Below are positions 22,667 through 36,187 of a stretch of DNA of 64,000 nucleotides, one piece after another. This stretch comes from Euryodendron excelsum (lineage: Eukaryota > Streptophyta > Magnoliopsida > Ericales > Pentaphylacaceae). The stretch lies in NCBI GenBank assembly GCA_033060915.1, contig CM065389.1, forward strand, positions 9,756,001 through 9,820,000, read 5' to 3'. Numbering within the stretch: the stretch's first letter is position 1; each line of letters opens with the position of its first letter. The notes under the pieces are model-generated. The model worked only from the letters and a program-made list of their open reading frames with translations, ran no database searches and was not told where the DNA came from. A program made the translations under genes and the position numbers.

Positions 22667-24985
22667 GAAGGGTTAGAGAATGGCTTTTTGTACTTTGTTA
22701 TATTAATTAATTATCTGCCTTGTAATTATTATTACACTCATGACTAAATGCTGAATTTTAGGGAAGAACAATTGGAAGCCAGGGCACTGGGAATCAGGCG
22801 AAGGAACTGGAACATCTGCAGGAAGGTGCAGAGCAATTAGAAGAGGAAGGGTTATAGAAGGGATTTTTATGCATTGCTATATTTGTTTTAGGTTTGCCTT
22901 TAATGATTATTAAGCTCCTAACTAACTGCTAAACTGTAGGGAGGAAGAAATGGAAGTCAAGGCAGTAGGACATCAGATAAAGTGTTTCCTATTGCAAGTA
23001 GCAGGACTTGATGACGGGGATGATGCCTTAGGTAATATACTGTATGCCCAATCTTGACTAAAATTCTTTAATTCTTATTTACATTTGTCTGACTACTTGT
23101 GTGGGTGTAAATGCAGGTGGTTTGAAGTGCTATCTATGAGGCAAAGTTGTGGGGAAGCTCCAAAATTACTTTTTGCTGCTAGTGATGGTCAAATGAATGA
23201 AGATCAGCCACAAGGAGACTAACTGTTATTTTTTGTAAATGAAGATATGGATGTAAATGAAGACATGGGTGCAAATGAAGGATGCTAACTATTTTTTGTG
23301 GATATATATGATGGCTGTACATGATATGGGAAGTCATTTGCTCACTATGTTTTTGTAAAGTTGAGCATGTAATGGATAATAGTCCACTCCACTGTTTTTT
23401 TGTTAATGGGAACGCAAGATATTGTTATTGTAAATGCCCCCTTTTGGATTACAATGGCTTAAGTTGTTTATGACTATAAGGTATGGACAAATTATTATCT
23501 ATGAATGGATATATTAGTCTATTAAGGTTTTTGTGTATTAAATGGCTTTGGTAGGTGAACTTTGTTATATGCTTTTTAAACAGGTTGAAATGTTTTCTGT
23601 AACGTACATCTAAGCAGGTTCAATTATAGGTCAAGTGTACATGAATATGTAGGTTGACTTACTTTCCAGTTATTCAAGCAATTGACTTACACATTTGAAG
23701 GCCAAACTAGCCAAACTACATTTTCATTTCATTGCCAAATTAAGAGATTATATATTACAACACCCATCTGAGCAAAAGCACCAAAAGTACAACCAAAGAT
23801 GTAATAGCCAAGGAAGACATTGAAAGCTTAACCCTTTTAAGCACTGCTACTTACTTCACTAGCAAAGATATAACCAATATTACAATGGCAAGGTAAAACA
23901 AGGCTATACTACCTAGGAACATTTCTTGTAACATCTTCAGTCATGCGTTTATGCCAATCCTGAATTGGGCTTCATCATTCATCCCTTTGTTTTGCACATT
24001 AGTTAGCCTCCACAAATTAAAAAATTTGCAATTCCCATCTGAGCAATTAAAATACAACTTTCTTGGGTTTTTGCTAGATTTAGAGATTCATACAGCTGCC
24101 CGTTTTCCATAATAGCATCTCTTGTTCCTGGATATTGGCCCATCTGTTGGTGGTTGACATACATAAGATGTCATTATTTGACAATGTTTATATTCCAAGC
24201 ATATGAACTGGATGAAGGTTAGCTCATTTAGAAATTTCGATAAACACATTCTAACCATTTAGTTAGGGTTACACCACTTAGGCATTCATCTGGATTGCTC
24301 TCTTCATTTAGGCATTTCAACAAACACTAGTGAGTTACTTTAATGTATACCTCAGTTGGCTTTTAAACAAAGACATTTGGGGACATTTCAACATACACTG
24401 GTGCTCATTTAGGCATTTAGACAAACAATACTCAATTACTTAATTGAGCTCTCCACCAAGTCCATGCTCATAACTTCATATGAAAACTCGCCTTATGTGC
24501 AAGTAGCTTACCAAAAACTCACTTTCTTCGGTTTAATGTGGCCTGCCGTAAGCTTTCTCCTCTCCTTCAGCTTTCTCTATGGCCTTTACAAGCCCCTTTC
24601 CCACAAAAGTAGCATTTGATATGTTGACATCGTATATAAGTAAATCATGAAACTCAAATGCAAACATTTCAATGCCATTTGCATCTATTTCCATGAAGGG
24701 TATATTAGGAACAAGTTATTTCCATCTCATGGTATTTTGGTAATTTAGTTATCATTTTTAGGATTAATTTTGTCCTTTCAGCTGCATAACGGCACATTTG
24801 GTAGAGTATCTCCAATTTTTACTTACGTCATTGTCATATCGTCAGCTCAACTAATGGGTACCAAATGACGAAGGGGGATCTGCCACAGTATCTAAAAAGC
24901 AAAGGTGTGCAGTGTAATTTCTCGATCGTGAGGGTTGTTTAGTGTAGTCGTCAGAAACCTCAAGGGTGTTTTGTGTAATTTGCCC

Positions 24986-24994
24986 TTCAATATT
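24986..24994. other. 9-bp target site duplication, right copy
   Basis: TTCAATATT immediately after the right MULE end; identical to 20921-20929. Confidence 0.92.
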
Positions 24995-27900
24995 TCCACA
25001 CATTAAATTTCCTGTTAGGTTTTAGATTGGCTAATTATGAGCAAAATACTTTGTACGTAATTTCAACATTTAGATAGACGTGTTAAAAAGTAGAAATAAA
25101 TTAAGATACTGCAGCAAAAGTAAAACAAGGAGAACAACCAATCTACCATGCGTTCGAACGACAGAGGTATTTGAACGGCAGGCCAGACCATTCAAACGCT
25201 AGACAGATTCGAGGACTTCCATATTTAAATCCTAGTCGGGTTTAGAAACTTTCTACTTTGACTTACATGATATCCAAGATTCTAAAAACACTCTAAACTC
25301 TATATAAAGCCTCTAAACCCTAGATAAAAATGATCCACATAATAAGAGAGATCATCTAGTTGTTTAAAGAATTTTATCGTGTCTCCCAGGTAAACAACGT
25401 GTTTCTTCTAGTCAATAACAAACTTCACACACAGTCTTTTACGGATTCCAAAGGTTGACGTCGATAGCACGGGAGAACAGTGAATCTTGGGTGTCTAGTG
25501 AGCAAGTCTGAAACTTTTACCATAGTTGTGGATCAACGCGGAGTGGTGGATCAATAGGTTGGGTTGTAAGTTTATTTTTGCAGCTGTTCAAATTTATAGT
25601 ACTGAGTACGTTAGTGGCTGTGTGTGGCCCGTGTTTTTTTTTTTTTTTCTGGTTGATAAGGTTTCTACATTAAAATCTTGTATGCCTTGTCTCTTTATTT
25701 TATTACTTTAGAGTTGCATATATGATTGATATACCTAGATAATTGACCTATTCTTATAGTTGAATCTTTAGGTTAATTATTCAACTATAAACAAATCCAC
25801 GCCCCGAGCCTTTTTCATTTCCCAAGTGTAAATCAATGTTCAAGGAGCTTACTAATTCGCAAGTGTTTTTGCTTATAAAAATACCCATACACAAAATATC
25901 TAAGGAGATAATGCCTCTAGACAATGTTTTCAAAATAGTGTTGATAACTGGAAATGCCTTTTAAATTCACAACATTTTTAATTTCAAATTTGTTGTTCAT
26001 ATATATATATATATATATCTATATATTTTGTCAAATCTATACTATAGTACTAATATATATCTGCAGATGCACCATGTGAATTTTGATTCAATTATGCATG
26101 CAGAAAGAGAATATGATAGAAAGTTATGTGTGTTGAGGATAAGGTGTGAGTGCATAAAGACAAACATTGCAGTACAAATTCTGCTCTGGATAACACACAT
26201 CTTCAACTTGTGCTAACCAAACAATAAAAAGCGAGCTGACCAATTATTCGTGTGATAAATTTTATATAAAGAGCGCCTCTTTTCTCAGTCACGTCTGTTG
26301 GATCCCAGCTTCTGTGACATTCATTAGCAATGGAGACTAGCAAATTTTTTTAATTGTATAACATTACCTTTTTACATTGATTATATATTATATGTTTACA
26401 TGAGCAGACAAGTGAGCGTACACATGCATGCCTGCATACCTGTAAATGGCAATATCCTGAGTGTAATTTCATCTCAGACTTGTAGCCACGTATTCTTAGT
26501 AAAATTTGCAAACACAGAACATGATATACAGTGAACATGGAATTAGTCTAATGCTATGAAACCCGAATTTATATGAAATTACATCATATATTTAGTTTTA
26601 GTTAGAGAAAGTGAAAAATAAAACTACGTTTGGTTGTACTCAAAGTTAGGAATTTTTTTTTTTTTGGGGGAGATGAAATGGAGACCACCAATAGCGTTGG
26701 TCTAGAGACTCCATATAAAAGCGGGAGTTATGTTTTTCACCATATTTTACTCTCGATCTAAATTAATTGGGCATGGGTAGACGTAGGCCTTGAACCACAA
26801 ACAAATCAAATTTCAAGTTATATAGCAAACAAAAATGGACTACAATAGAAATTGTACACAAAAAGGGTCATTTTATTGTGTTTAATTTTTTGGGCCATGA
26901 TAATATAATAGATTTTTTTTATGTTAGGGGGCCACTTTATTGTTAGAATTTTTTGGGCCTCCATTTTTACTAAATATAGTGGGTTTTTATAAACATTTTT
27001 TTGGGAGGGGTTGGAGGGGAATTATTGTTTAAAATTTTTTTGGTCTAAAGTTGTACTAAATATAGTGGAGAGTAAACTAACATAAAAAAAAAAGAAAAAG
27101 TAAAGACTTGGAATATCTCATTTTATTTTCTCTTTTCTCTCTTCTTTTCTTCTCTTTTTTTTTTCTCCCACCAAATCATTGATCTAAACACAACATTAAA
27201 GTCTCAAATAAAAGAGACATAGTCAGTATTGGTTCAAGTACTACCCATGTGTCACAATCTTACATCAAATAGGAGGAGGGAGATCCTTGAACATATAGGG
27301 TAGACAATATTACCCAATAATTTAAGTCTAACCCTTAGTTAGTGGCAACAGAGCAACCTAATTTTTAATCTTATTTTACACTGAGAAACTTTTGGACGTA
27401 TAGGAGTAAACAGAACTACTTAATAACTTAGGCTTTCCATGACACCCTATAGTCATGGGCCCGTAACTGCCTTCCACTCTCCGAACCTAATAGAAAAAGT
27501 CATTCTACCATAAAAGTAAATAAGCATTGGAATGTCAATCCCTCAACCCCTAACAATACCCAACACAAACTTAAAAAGTTGAAGGGAAAAAGGACCTTAG
27601 CTTTGCTGCAAAGAGAGCTGATTTTTGGTGTTTGTCTGAACTGGTTTTGCCCTTCTCCTATAGGAATCTATTGTCATATCATATTCCAAACTTTCATTCT
27701 TCAGAGCATTTCCAGAGAACGAGATTACTACTACTTATGTAGGAGTGAGAGATTGCTACACCTTCAGGTGGGTGAGAACGAAAAAACTCACTCTATATCT
27801 GTAAGAACATCATTTCAGAAGGAATAAGATTCCTATTATAAAAACAGATCTCAGTCATAGGAACCAGATGCGGCTAGTAATGACAAGAAACCACAGATTA

Positions 27901-30900
27901 AATACTAAACACTTTCCCCCAGTGTTCCGAGAAAAGTAACTATTTATTGCAGTTCTTTAACAAGAACAATAGAAATTATAATAGAAATCTATCTGAACCT
28001 TAATTATTAATCATCAAAACTGTACATAGCAGAGACCCTTATATAGTATTGATAGTGAAAAATAAACCGTAAACCTAGTTGTACTTAAATTATGCTTAAA
28101 TTAACAAAATGAAAACATTTTTATCAAAAACAACACATTCGAGTTTAGCCAAAAATTGGATACTAGACTCTTAAAGAAAGTTGTCAAAAAAAAAAAAAAA
28201 CCCAAACAAAGTTGGAATTATATGTAGACCAATATATGGACTAAAATAATATTTATAAAAAATGGTAAAATTGATCATTTCAAGGCTTAAAGGATAAAAT
28301 CTGCCCAAAAAACGACACATGTACAGTATTTATTGGGCCATTTCACATCAATTTAGGGCCTTTGTATTCAGTTTAGACAACGTTGGATCTAACCAGAATT
28401 TGTTCCAATGCTCCAATAATTCTATCGAGGCCCCATCTCCATCAGAAATCAGCTAACCAGACATAGTAATAATTGGATTTCCATTCCAACCTATTGATTC
28501 CTTCATGCCATATAATTGTCAGCTAAAACAATACAAAAATCATCCCATCATTAGGACAGTCGGTGAGAGAAAAGCTTGGGACAACTCCAGAGAAACAAGA
28601 CAGGAAAACATCAAAGCTCTGGTTTTGTTGTTTGCTGGTGTGCAAACATGACAAGTCCCTTCAATCTTGAATAGGCCAAAGGAGACTCGAACAATAACAT
28701 GAGGAAAACGAGGGAAGCCCCCCAAAAAAGCCACTCTAATGATATCATTATACAGAAATTTATATCATGATACAATATTATACTGTTTATAGTTCAATTA
28801 AGTTTCAGAGTAGTTACTTTGTGCAAATAATGTTGTACGACCACGTAGGTTTGAAATTGAATTTCCAGGGTGGCCGTGCCCAATGTGCTTTGGTTCGAAG
28901 GATGAAAGGCTTTGGTCTCCACTTACAGACCAACCCAACACCAAACAATTGGGTTCCATGGATAAACGGCTTTGCTCTCCTCCTATAAGCACCTTTTTTT
29001 GAAATGCCCAAGTAATTTTGTTCCTCTTAAGATACAACCATGGGAGGTGCCACATACATCTTGATGGGTCACTTGACCCCATCAAGCTTTGAAAAATGAA
29101 TGGGATTTTTTTTTTCAATACCATACATTCATTAAAAATATATGATTGACCCATCTTCTAAATAATTGATCCCACCCTTTCTCAAATGACTCCTTCAGAA
29201 CTTCAGTATCCAAATTTTTATTATAATTTTTGCTTGCTAGATCAAAAAATTAAAAATTAAAACTAAAAGTCTAAAAGAAGGAAAAAATAAATGAGAATAT
29301 TGTACTACCATATTGTATGTTGTACTATCTGATAGTGTTTTTATTTCTCTTGAATTGTAAATTTTTTACAACTTTTTGTTGCCTTGTTAATTTAGTTGTT
29401 ACTGCCATCTTAAATTATCTATTTTTGCCATTTTTCTGTTATTTATTATAAAATTTTTTATTTACAATGAGGTGTGAAATTTAATGGTATTTCTTACAAT
29501 TGAGTTGTCCTCAAAGATAATATATTATTGAATCTTCATCCAATCTAGTGAGGGATAAGTATATTAAGATGTTTTGCTTATTAAAAAAAGAATTAGGTTT
29601 TAAAATCTAATTATTGTTACTTTGTAATATTCTTGAATTAGTGTGATAAATTTTTAGAATTTATTGAATTAGTGATACATTTATACAAGCGTATATTTGT
29701 GATATAATTTTGGATAAGTAATCAAATTACTTTTTCAATGACAAAATTCTTAAAGAATCGATTCCATGACTGAATAGAAAATCAATGGATGGATAATTGT
29801 TTGGTGACATATCTTGATAAACACCTATTTTATAGTCTCGATAATGAGTTTCTCAAGCATCGATTTCCCGTGAACAAATGTAAAAGTACATATAGTTGCA
29901 TTTTTTTTGGCCAAAATAATAGTATCAATGTATTAAGATTTATTTTTATTTATATTTTTAAACTTAGTGTTTAAGGTTTTACATGACTCCATCAAAAAAA
30001 ATTTCTGAAGCAGGCATTGGATACAACATAAACATAGTTACATTCTACAAAATGACTAAGTATAAACTTTGAAATCCTTGGAAAGAGGTCATCAAATCCC
30101 AAAATATCACCAACGAAAAAGAAAAGCCAAAAACATTGCCCCCCCCAAAAAAAAAATCATAAACACAATAGAATAATCAAAAACCTACCTCTAAAACCAC
30201 CGAAGTGGTTGGTTCAAGTGGTTGAACTCAATTCCTCAAGTAGTAATACTTGGCTTCGAGTCCTTATAGCCACCAATGGGACTAAACTTATTTTGCAAAA
30301 CCTTTAGTGTGCAATTGTCTAACCGTGGTCTTTTTGCTTGCATTGGGGCTGGGCATCTGCAAATAACAATAGGTGATGTAAGATAATGCTGCCTGTTGGG
30401 TATGTAGAATGATCTATCAACATGCCCATTTAAGTACCAAAAAAGAGAGCACTTCATCAAGCTGCCTTCATTACCTAAATGGATTAAATAATGCCTGGTG
30501 AAGAAAATATAGAATGAAAATGATAAGTAATTGACTAAAGCAATAAATTTTTTTACTAGGAAGCATACAACTTGTATTACCCGATAATACGTTCCATAGA
30601 ATCTACGTAGCGTATGATTAAAATACTAATCTGTGCCATAAAACAAAACCTCTCTTAATGTCCTGATGTTGCCACTTAAAGCCATCATTTCCATATAGTT
30701 GCCACCAACTATATATTCTATGATTGCCTGAAGGGAAACCCAGAAATCCATCACGCTGTCTATACATGAATTATATCTATAAAGATTTATAAAAACATGT
30801 TTGCCATGACATAAAAAACTTTGAGCAGTATCCAACAAATGGGGTTGGATTAGGTGGTGAAAGTTTTTCCATATCACGCTGTCTATATATTCGTTTTTTT

Positions 30901-31334
30901 ATAAGAAATGTGGAGGAGGAGAAACCAAACCATATCGTATTTTTTTTTTTGTCACTTTGACAACCAACTTGAATTTGATTAATCAAGCACTCTACTCAAT
31001 AACTCTTTAAGTGAAGTTTACTAAAAAAAATGGTGCAAGTATCTCACTTGAGGTCTTCGGCACGTGTTGGATGTTAAGTCTTATAAGGAAGACTTTGCTT
31101 ATTATTGGTTATGGCAATTTGAAAATGTAGGAGTCTATCCCTTGTTAGAAAAAGAGACCAAAAAAGAAAAAAAAAACAGATTATTCTTAGTAAGGAATTA
31201 TAAGGGCCGGATTTGATTTTTGCCTTTCTTTAACTCTCAGAAATTTACGACCTTTTGCTTATTCAAATCAGCGTAGTGTTTTTTCTGCTAGTCTTATGAA
31301 TTTTATTTACCATATTATTACCATGGTCTGATCT
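24995..31334. other. Long non-coding stretch, no gene recognised
   Basis: It has AT-rich sequence, homopolymer runs (poly-T near 25630 and 26650, poly-A near 28188), an (AT)n run near 26000-26018 and short open frames of biased composition. None shows a family motif or a coherent exon chain on either strand. It probably contains unrecognised repeats. Confidence 0.5.
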
Positions 31335-31718
31335 TTACATTAAGTGATTATTCTCAGAACAAGACTTTGGCAATTGTCCTAAACAATCTCTGAGTATGTT
31401 ATTCAGGTTCTTATATACATATAAATGTTTTCGGTTTTTCTTTTCCTGCAGTGGAGTTCTATCTTGTTGAATAAAAGCTTGATTCTGAAATATTTGGGTT
31501 GAATTTGGAGGAATCGGGTTCAATAAATTTGGGCTGTTTTGGCTGTATGGGCCAGTACTTGCTGAGCCTGCAGATTGGAAAAAGTATTGCAAGTACTGAA
31601 GTTTAGCCAATTGAATAGCTTCTGCTTGTAATTTCACAGCTTGTTCTTCCATTGGGGGTTGCCCGATGAAGTCCCTCAGGTTTGCCAAGGCTATTAAATG
31701 AGGCAAGCTAGCAAATAA
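31335..31718 (-). pseudogene. R2R3-MYB, 3' part of last exon (after copia insertion)
   Basis: This continues the MYB reading frame after the retrotransposon: ASLPHLIALANLRDF, MEEQAVKLQAEAIQLAKLQY, LQYFFQ, then a Ser/Asn/Pro/Gln-rich tail, ending at a stop at 31335. The SLPHLIALANLR and KLQAEAxQxAKLQYLQY blocks follow HRPRxDLF in several plant R2R3-MYB proteins, so this joins the piece at 37122-37256 across the insertion. The last 30 residues (KKNRKH onward) are less conserved and may be intron or decayed sequence read through. The frame itself is open. Confidence 0.85.
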
Positions 31719-32111
31719 TGTTGTGCCAGAAATCAAATAAATACCCACAAAATAATGAATTGGAGAAGAAAACTTTACTATTCACAGAGAGAAAAATTTA
31801 CAAACAAGAATGAGGAGGCTCTGGACATTCTACTCTACGACAATTCTCAAAAAAAAAAAAAAAAAAACTCTCTTCAACTTGCTTGCTTGATCTACTCTTC
31901 TCCTTTACCTCAACCCTCTATTTATAGGGGAAGAGGAGAACCGCTTGTCAAGGGTTGGCAACCACCAAATTTGACAATCGGTGGTCAGCAGTGGGAATGG
32001 AAGAAACCTTCCATCGATGACTTCGGCGGCCGACTTCTCGAAGGTGCGATGGCTTCCTTTCTTGACGTTTTTGCAGAAATGGCTAACACTGGGTATGAAA
32101 CCATCCTAACA
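31719..32111 (-). repeat. Ty1/copia 3' LTR (left copy), 393 bp
   Basis: It runs from TGTTGTGCC to CATCCTAACA on the plus strand and is the 3' LTR of the minus-strand element. By eye it differs from the other LTR (36732-37121) at roughly one site in ten, with several small indels, so the insertion is old. Confidence 0.92.
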
Positions 32112-32124
32112 ATTCTCCCCCTTC
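32112..32124 (-). other. Polypurine tract of the copia element
   Basis: Read on the minus strand, GAAGGGGGAGAAT stands directly before the 3' LTR, the expected plus-strand primer position. Confidence 0.85.
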
Positions 32125-32158
32125 ATATTCATCGGAGGAGAACGCAATCTAACGTCCT

Positions 32159-33800
32159 TCAGTTGGTGTCCATTTCAGTTATGCCTCTACATAGCTTGAG
32201 CTTCTCATGAGTAACCACCTTTGTTAGCATGTCTGCTGGATTCTGTTTTATGTGAATCTTCTCAAGCTTCAACAGCTATTGATCCATCACCTCGTGTATC
32301 CAATGATAGCGAATGTCGATATGCTTTGTCCGAGAATGGTATATTAAATTCTTGCTCAAATCTAGAGCACTCCTATTGTCACAATGCACTTTGTATTCAT
32401 TCTGCTTGATTTCCAGTTCTTGGAGAAAATGCTTCACCCACAACATCTCTTTCCCAGCTTCTGTTGCGACAATATACTCTGCCTCTATTGTAGATAAAGC
32501 CACACACTTTTGTAATTTAGACTGCCAGGAAACAGCTCCTCCTGCGAAAGTGTAAAGAAATCCTGATGTAAATTTCCTACCATCAAGATCACTAGCCATA
32601 TATAAATTTGTGTAGCCTTCCAAGACTGATTTAACTCCCTTAAAATAAAAGCTTACATTTGTCGTACCTTTTAAGTATCTGAGAATCCACTTGACAGCTT
32701 CCCAATGTTCTTTTCCTGGATTGGAGAGAAATCTGCTCACAACGCCTACAGCGTGAGCAATTGTACATACCATTGTGTATATAAGATTCCTAACTGCTGA
32801 AGAATATGAGACTGCTTTCATCTCTTCCATCTCAGTCTTCGAGGAGGGACACAAACTCTTGCTCAGCTTGAAGTGATTAGCTAATGGAGTATTGACTGAT
32901 TTGGCATTTCCCATATTGAACTGTCTGATCACCCATTCAACGTACCTTTCTTATGATAACCACAACTTCTTGGCTTTCCTGTCTCGAACAATTTGCAGGC
33001 CCAAAATTTGCTGAGTAAGGCCTAAATCCTTCATATCAAAGGATTGAGTTAACTTCTTTTTCAGCTTGTTAATCTTGGTAGCACCTTGTCTAATGATCAG
33101 CATGTCATTAACATAGAGAATGAGTGTTATAAAGCTACTATCGGAGAATCTTTAAATGTACCCACACTGGTCTACAGCAGTTCTCTTGTACCCATGACCC
33201 ACCATGAATGAGTCAAATTTCTTGTACCACTGTCTTGGTGCTTGCTTTAGGCCGTAAAGACTCTTCGTCAACTTGCAGACTAAGCGTTCTTTTTCAGGAG
33301 CTTCAAACCTTTCTGGCTACTCCATGTAGATCTCTTCTTTTAGATCTCCGTGCAGAAAAGCTGTTTTAACATCCATTTGTTCAAGCTCCAAGTCCAGGCT
33401 GGCTACCAATCATAATATAACTCAAATTGAGGTCATCTTTACCACCGGTGAGAATATCTTGTCAAAGTAAACTCCTTTCTTCTATTAGAAACCTTTGACG
33501 ACCAATTGAGCTTTGTATTTCACTAGCTTTCCACTACCATCTTTCTTTAGCTTAAATGCCCACTTGTTTCTCAAGGTTTTTCTTCCTTCGGGAATCCTTA
33601 CCAGATTATAGGTCTGATTTTGTTGCAAAGAACTTATCTCTTCTTACATGGCTTGCATCCAATTGCCTTTATTCGTATGAGTCTGTGCTTCCTAAAAATT
33701 TTCTGGCCCCCCCTTATCTGTCAATGAGATGTAGTCTGATTTTGGATATCTCCTTGATGGAATCAGTGGTCGGCCTCTGTCTAATCTCCTTAGTTGAGGC
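32159..33800 (-). pseudogene. Copia reverse transcriptase and RNase H, broken
   Basis: The RNase H part (32932-32276) is well preserved: VSRFLSNPGKEHWEAVKWIL, YMASDLDGRKFTSGF, ALSTIEAEYIVATEAGKEML and HCDNRSALDLSKN, including the conserved acidic residues. An in-frame TAG after EVMDQ (near 32274) precedes the normal tail IHIKQNPADMLTK and the TGA at 32159-32161. The upstream reverse transcriptase (about 33800-32940) is interrupted by stops and frameshifts. Its active-site box reads YVNDML instead of YVDDML, losing one catalytic Asp by a G-to-A change. Confidence 0.88.
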
Positions 33801-33832
33801 TCTTCAATCTGGGGAGGTAACTCACCAACTGG

Positions 33833-34880
33833 CTATGGGAATTCTTCTTCTTCTGGTGGAGGGGGTTGTTGCTCCCCTTGCTGAACATCCTCTTCCTCTT
33901 CCTCTTCATCTTTTTTATCCTGCACTTCATTAGTATTTGTGGCAAACTGTATTGGAGCAGGATCAGGTATGTCTCCTGGAGCAATGGAACTGGATTTCTT
34001 AGACTTTGCAAAATCCTCCTGGAGTTGGTCTTCTTGGAACACCACATCCCTACTTCTGATGACATTCTTCGTTGCTGGATCCCACAGTCTGTATCCATAT
34101 TCTTCATCTCCATAACCAATGAAAATACATGGAATGAACTTCAAGTCCAGCTTCTGCCGTTGTATTTTGGACACATGTATAAATGCCTTGCAACCAAACA
34201 CTCTCAGGTGAGAATAGGAGATATCATTCTTTCCAGACCACACCATCTCCAAAACTTCGAACTTTAACGGCATTGATAATGATCTGTTGATCAAGTAGCA
34301 AACAGTACGAACAACTTCACCCCAGAATGGCTTTGGCAGATTAGCTATATCTGTTCATACACTGGGTTTTTTCCACAATGGTTTGGTTCATCCTCTCGGC
34401 TACTCCATTGTGTCGTAGGGTACATGGGATCATCTTCTTGTGGCGAATACCGCGTTTTGAGCAGTATGCCTTGAACTCCTTGGATGTGTACTCGCCTTCA
34501 TTGTCTATTCGGAGGCACTTCAACTTCTTACCAGTCTCTTTTTCTACCATGGCGTGGAAGATATTGAAGTACTTGAGTACTTGATCTTTGGTCTTTAAAA
34601 AATACACCCACACCTTCCTTGAAGCATCATCTATGAAGGTAACAAAATACCTGTCACCGCCCAATAACTCCTCTTAAATGGGATTGCAAACATCAGAGTG
34701 TACCAGACTCAATAACTCGGATCTTCTTCGTGTGGATGCACTGAACGAAACTCGATGTTGCTTGCCAAATAGGCAATGCTCACAGGGGTTTGGTGTAATC
34801 TTCTTGTTTGTTGGAATAAAAGCCTTCTTTATCAGCGTGAACAACACTTTTTCTCCCATGTGGTCGAGTTTCTTATGCCA
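33833..34880 (-). pseudogene. Copia integrase region, broken
   Basis: The N-terminal zinc finger begins LWHKKLDHMGEKV and ends CEHCLFGKQHR. The core has HSDVCNPI, then FVTFIDDASRKVWVYFLKTK, CLRIDNEGEYTSKEF and NGVAERMNQTIVEK, so the D-D-E catalytic residues can all be seen. Downstream, HLRVFGCKAFIHV and FIGYGDEEYGYRLWDP mark the usual copia integrase C-terminal region. In-frame stops (near 34675 and 34345) split the frame. Confidence 0.87.
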
Positions 34881-34970
34881 TAGATTTGGTGATGCCTCGT
34901 CTTCAACTATATTGAGGCTGTTTGAACATACCTTTACATGGGTTATGTACAGCGTGTCGCAAATATGCCT

Positions 34971-36187
34971 CTAGGCAATAACCAGGGCACCTTTTGACAG
35001 CTTCCAAGTGCCGTTGCTGAAGTGGTTGTCATAACCCTGTTGATTAAGGGCTATTCCGAAAATTAAATTCAGTTGGAGGTCGAGTACATGTCTGACGTCC
35101 TTCAACACAATAGTATATCCAACATTGGTCTTGATTCGAACATCACCAATGCCCACTATCTTTGATGAACTAGTGTTCCCCATTCTCACAATACCAAAGT
35201 CTCCAGTTTTGTACGTCGTGAAGAACTCGCTGTGAGGATTGGCGTGGTAAGAGGCTACTGTGTTTACCACCCATTCATAATCCTAGTTGGCAACATGGAG
35301 GTACGTCTTTTTCTTCCATAGAGAGTATTGCGACATCTTCCTTAATGGTCACTAGGGTGTCACCATCTTTCTTGTTTTGCTGGCGACTGCCTTGACCTTG
35401 CTCCCTTTTCAATTTTTGACAGTCCTTCTTCATGTGACCTTTAATGCCACAATGATAGCAGGTAACCTTGCCATGTTTGTCACTAGATCTACTAGAATCT
35501 TGTGACCTTTCTCTGGTTTTGCTTCTGTTTCTGCCTCTTCCTCTATCTCTACCTCGGCTTTGTCCTTGGATTCTTCCTCGGTTCTTTGTCACGAGGACAT
35601 ATGACTGATCTAGGCTAGTCTTTTTGCTTCTGAACTCTTCATTGAATAATGCATTTTTCACCATTTCCACTGATACTTTCCCATTTGGGGCGGAGTTGCT
35701 CACCGTGATTACCAATGTTTTCCAACTGTCTGGTAGGGAGCTGAGTAATAGGGCCGCCTATTCTTCATCACTCAGAACCTAATCTGTTGTATCAAGTTGG
35801 TTCACTAGATTCTGGAATTCACTTGTGTGCTCGGCCATGGAAATACTAGTCTTTAGCTTGAGTTTTGTAATTGTTTTATTAGGAGGGTTTTATTCCGCGG
35901 ATTCTTTGACTAGTACATGCTCTCCAATTTCTTTCAAAGAGCATATGCATCTGTTTCTTGTGCTACATGATGGAACACACTATGATCAATCTATTGTCGA
36001 ATTTGGACAATGGTCTTCTTGTTCATATTGAGCCATTCATCATCCTTTGTCATCTCCAGTTTAACGCCCTTATGATCCAGAGGCTCTAAAAATCTTTTAG
36101 ATTTAAGATATCCTCCATTCTTGGCCTTCACATCGAATTATTAGTGGCTATTAGTCTGATCATAGCTTTTGCCGTTGAATTCTCCAT
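34971..36187 (-). pseudogene. Copia gag and protease, broken
   Basis: Gag begins at ATG 36187 (MENSTAKAM), soon meets in-frame stops, and becomes open again from 35715. Its zinc knuckle CYHCGIKGHMKKDCQ lies in a basic Arg/Gly/Ser-rich region. The protease follows across a stop near 35273, with VNTVASYHANPHSEFFTTY. The family has a catalytic DxxAS; here Asp is replaced by Asn. The later block IVGIGDVRIKTNVGYTIVLK and DVRHVLDLQLNL is typical copia protease-to-integrase linker. Confidence 0.85.

Larger units (their letters stand above)
20930..24985 (+). mobile_element. Mutator-like element (MULE), 4056 bp, decayed
   Basis: The ends are inverted repeats. Both begin GGGCAAATTACACAAAACAC when read inward and stay similar for about 90 bp (20930-21020 and 24895-24985), sharing a later block CCCTCACGATYGAGAAATTACA. 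A perfect 9-bp duplication, TTCAATATT, flanks the element, the exact size made by Mutator transposases. Inside lie a transposase C-terminal remnant (22373-22666), tandem repeats of about 175 bp (21432-21960) and a duplicated segment (22630-22760 and 22825-22945). The catalytic transposase core is not visible, so the element is non-autonomous. The identical target duplication argues for a not very old insertion. Confidence 0.92.

Noticed and set aside
28798..29154. 118-codon minus-strand open frame
   Set aside because: No family motif; two overlapping frames are equally open and the region has repeat-like phrases (GGCTTTGGTCTCC / GGCTTTGCTCTCC).
31755..32210. 151-codon plus-strand open frame
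   Set aside because: It lies almost entirely in the copia LTR, opposite to the element's coding strand, and crosses a poly-A run.
33556..34267. Plus-strand open frames of 125 and 133 codons
   Set aside because: They are antisense to the copia integrase and reverse transcriptase, whose conserved motifs are on the minus strand.
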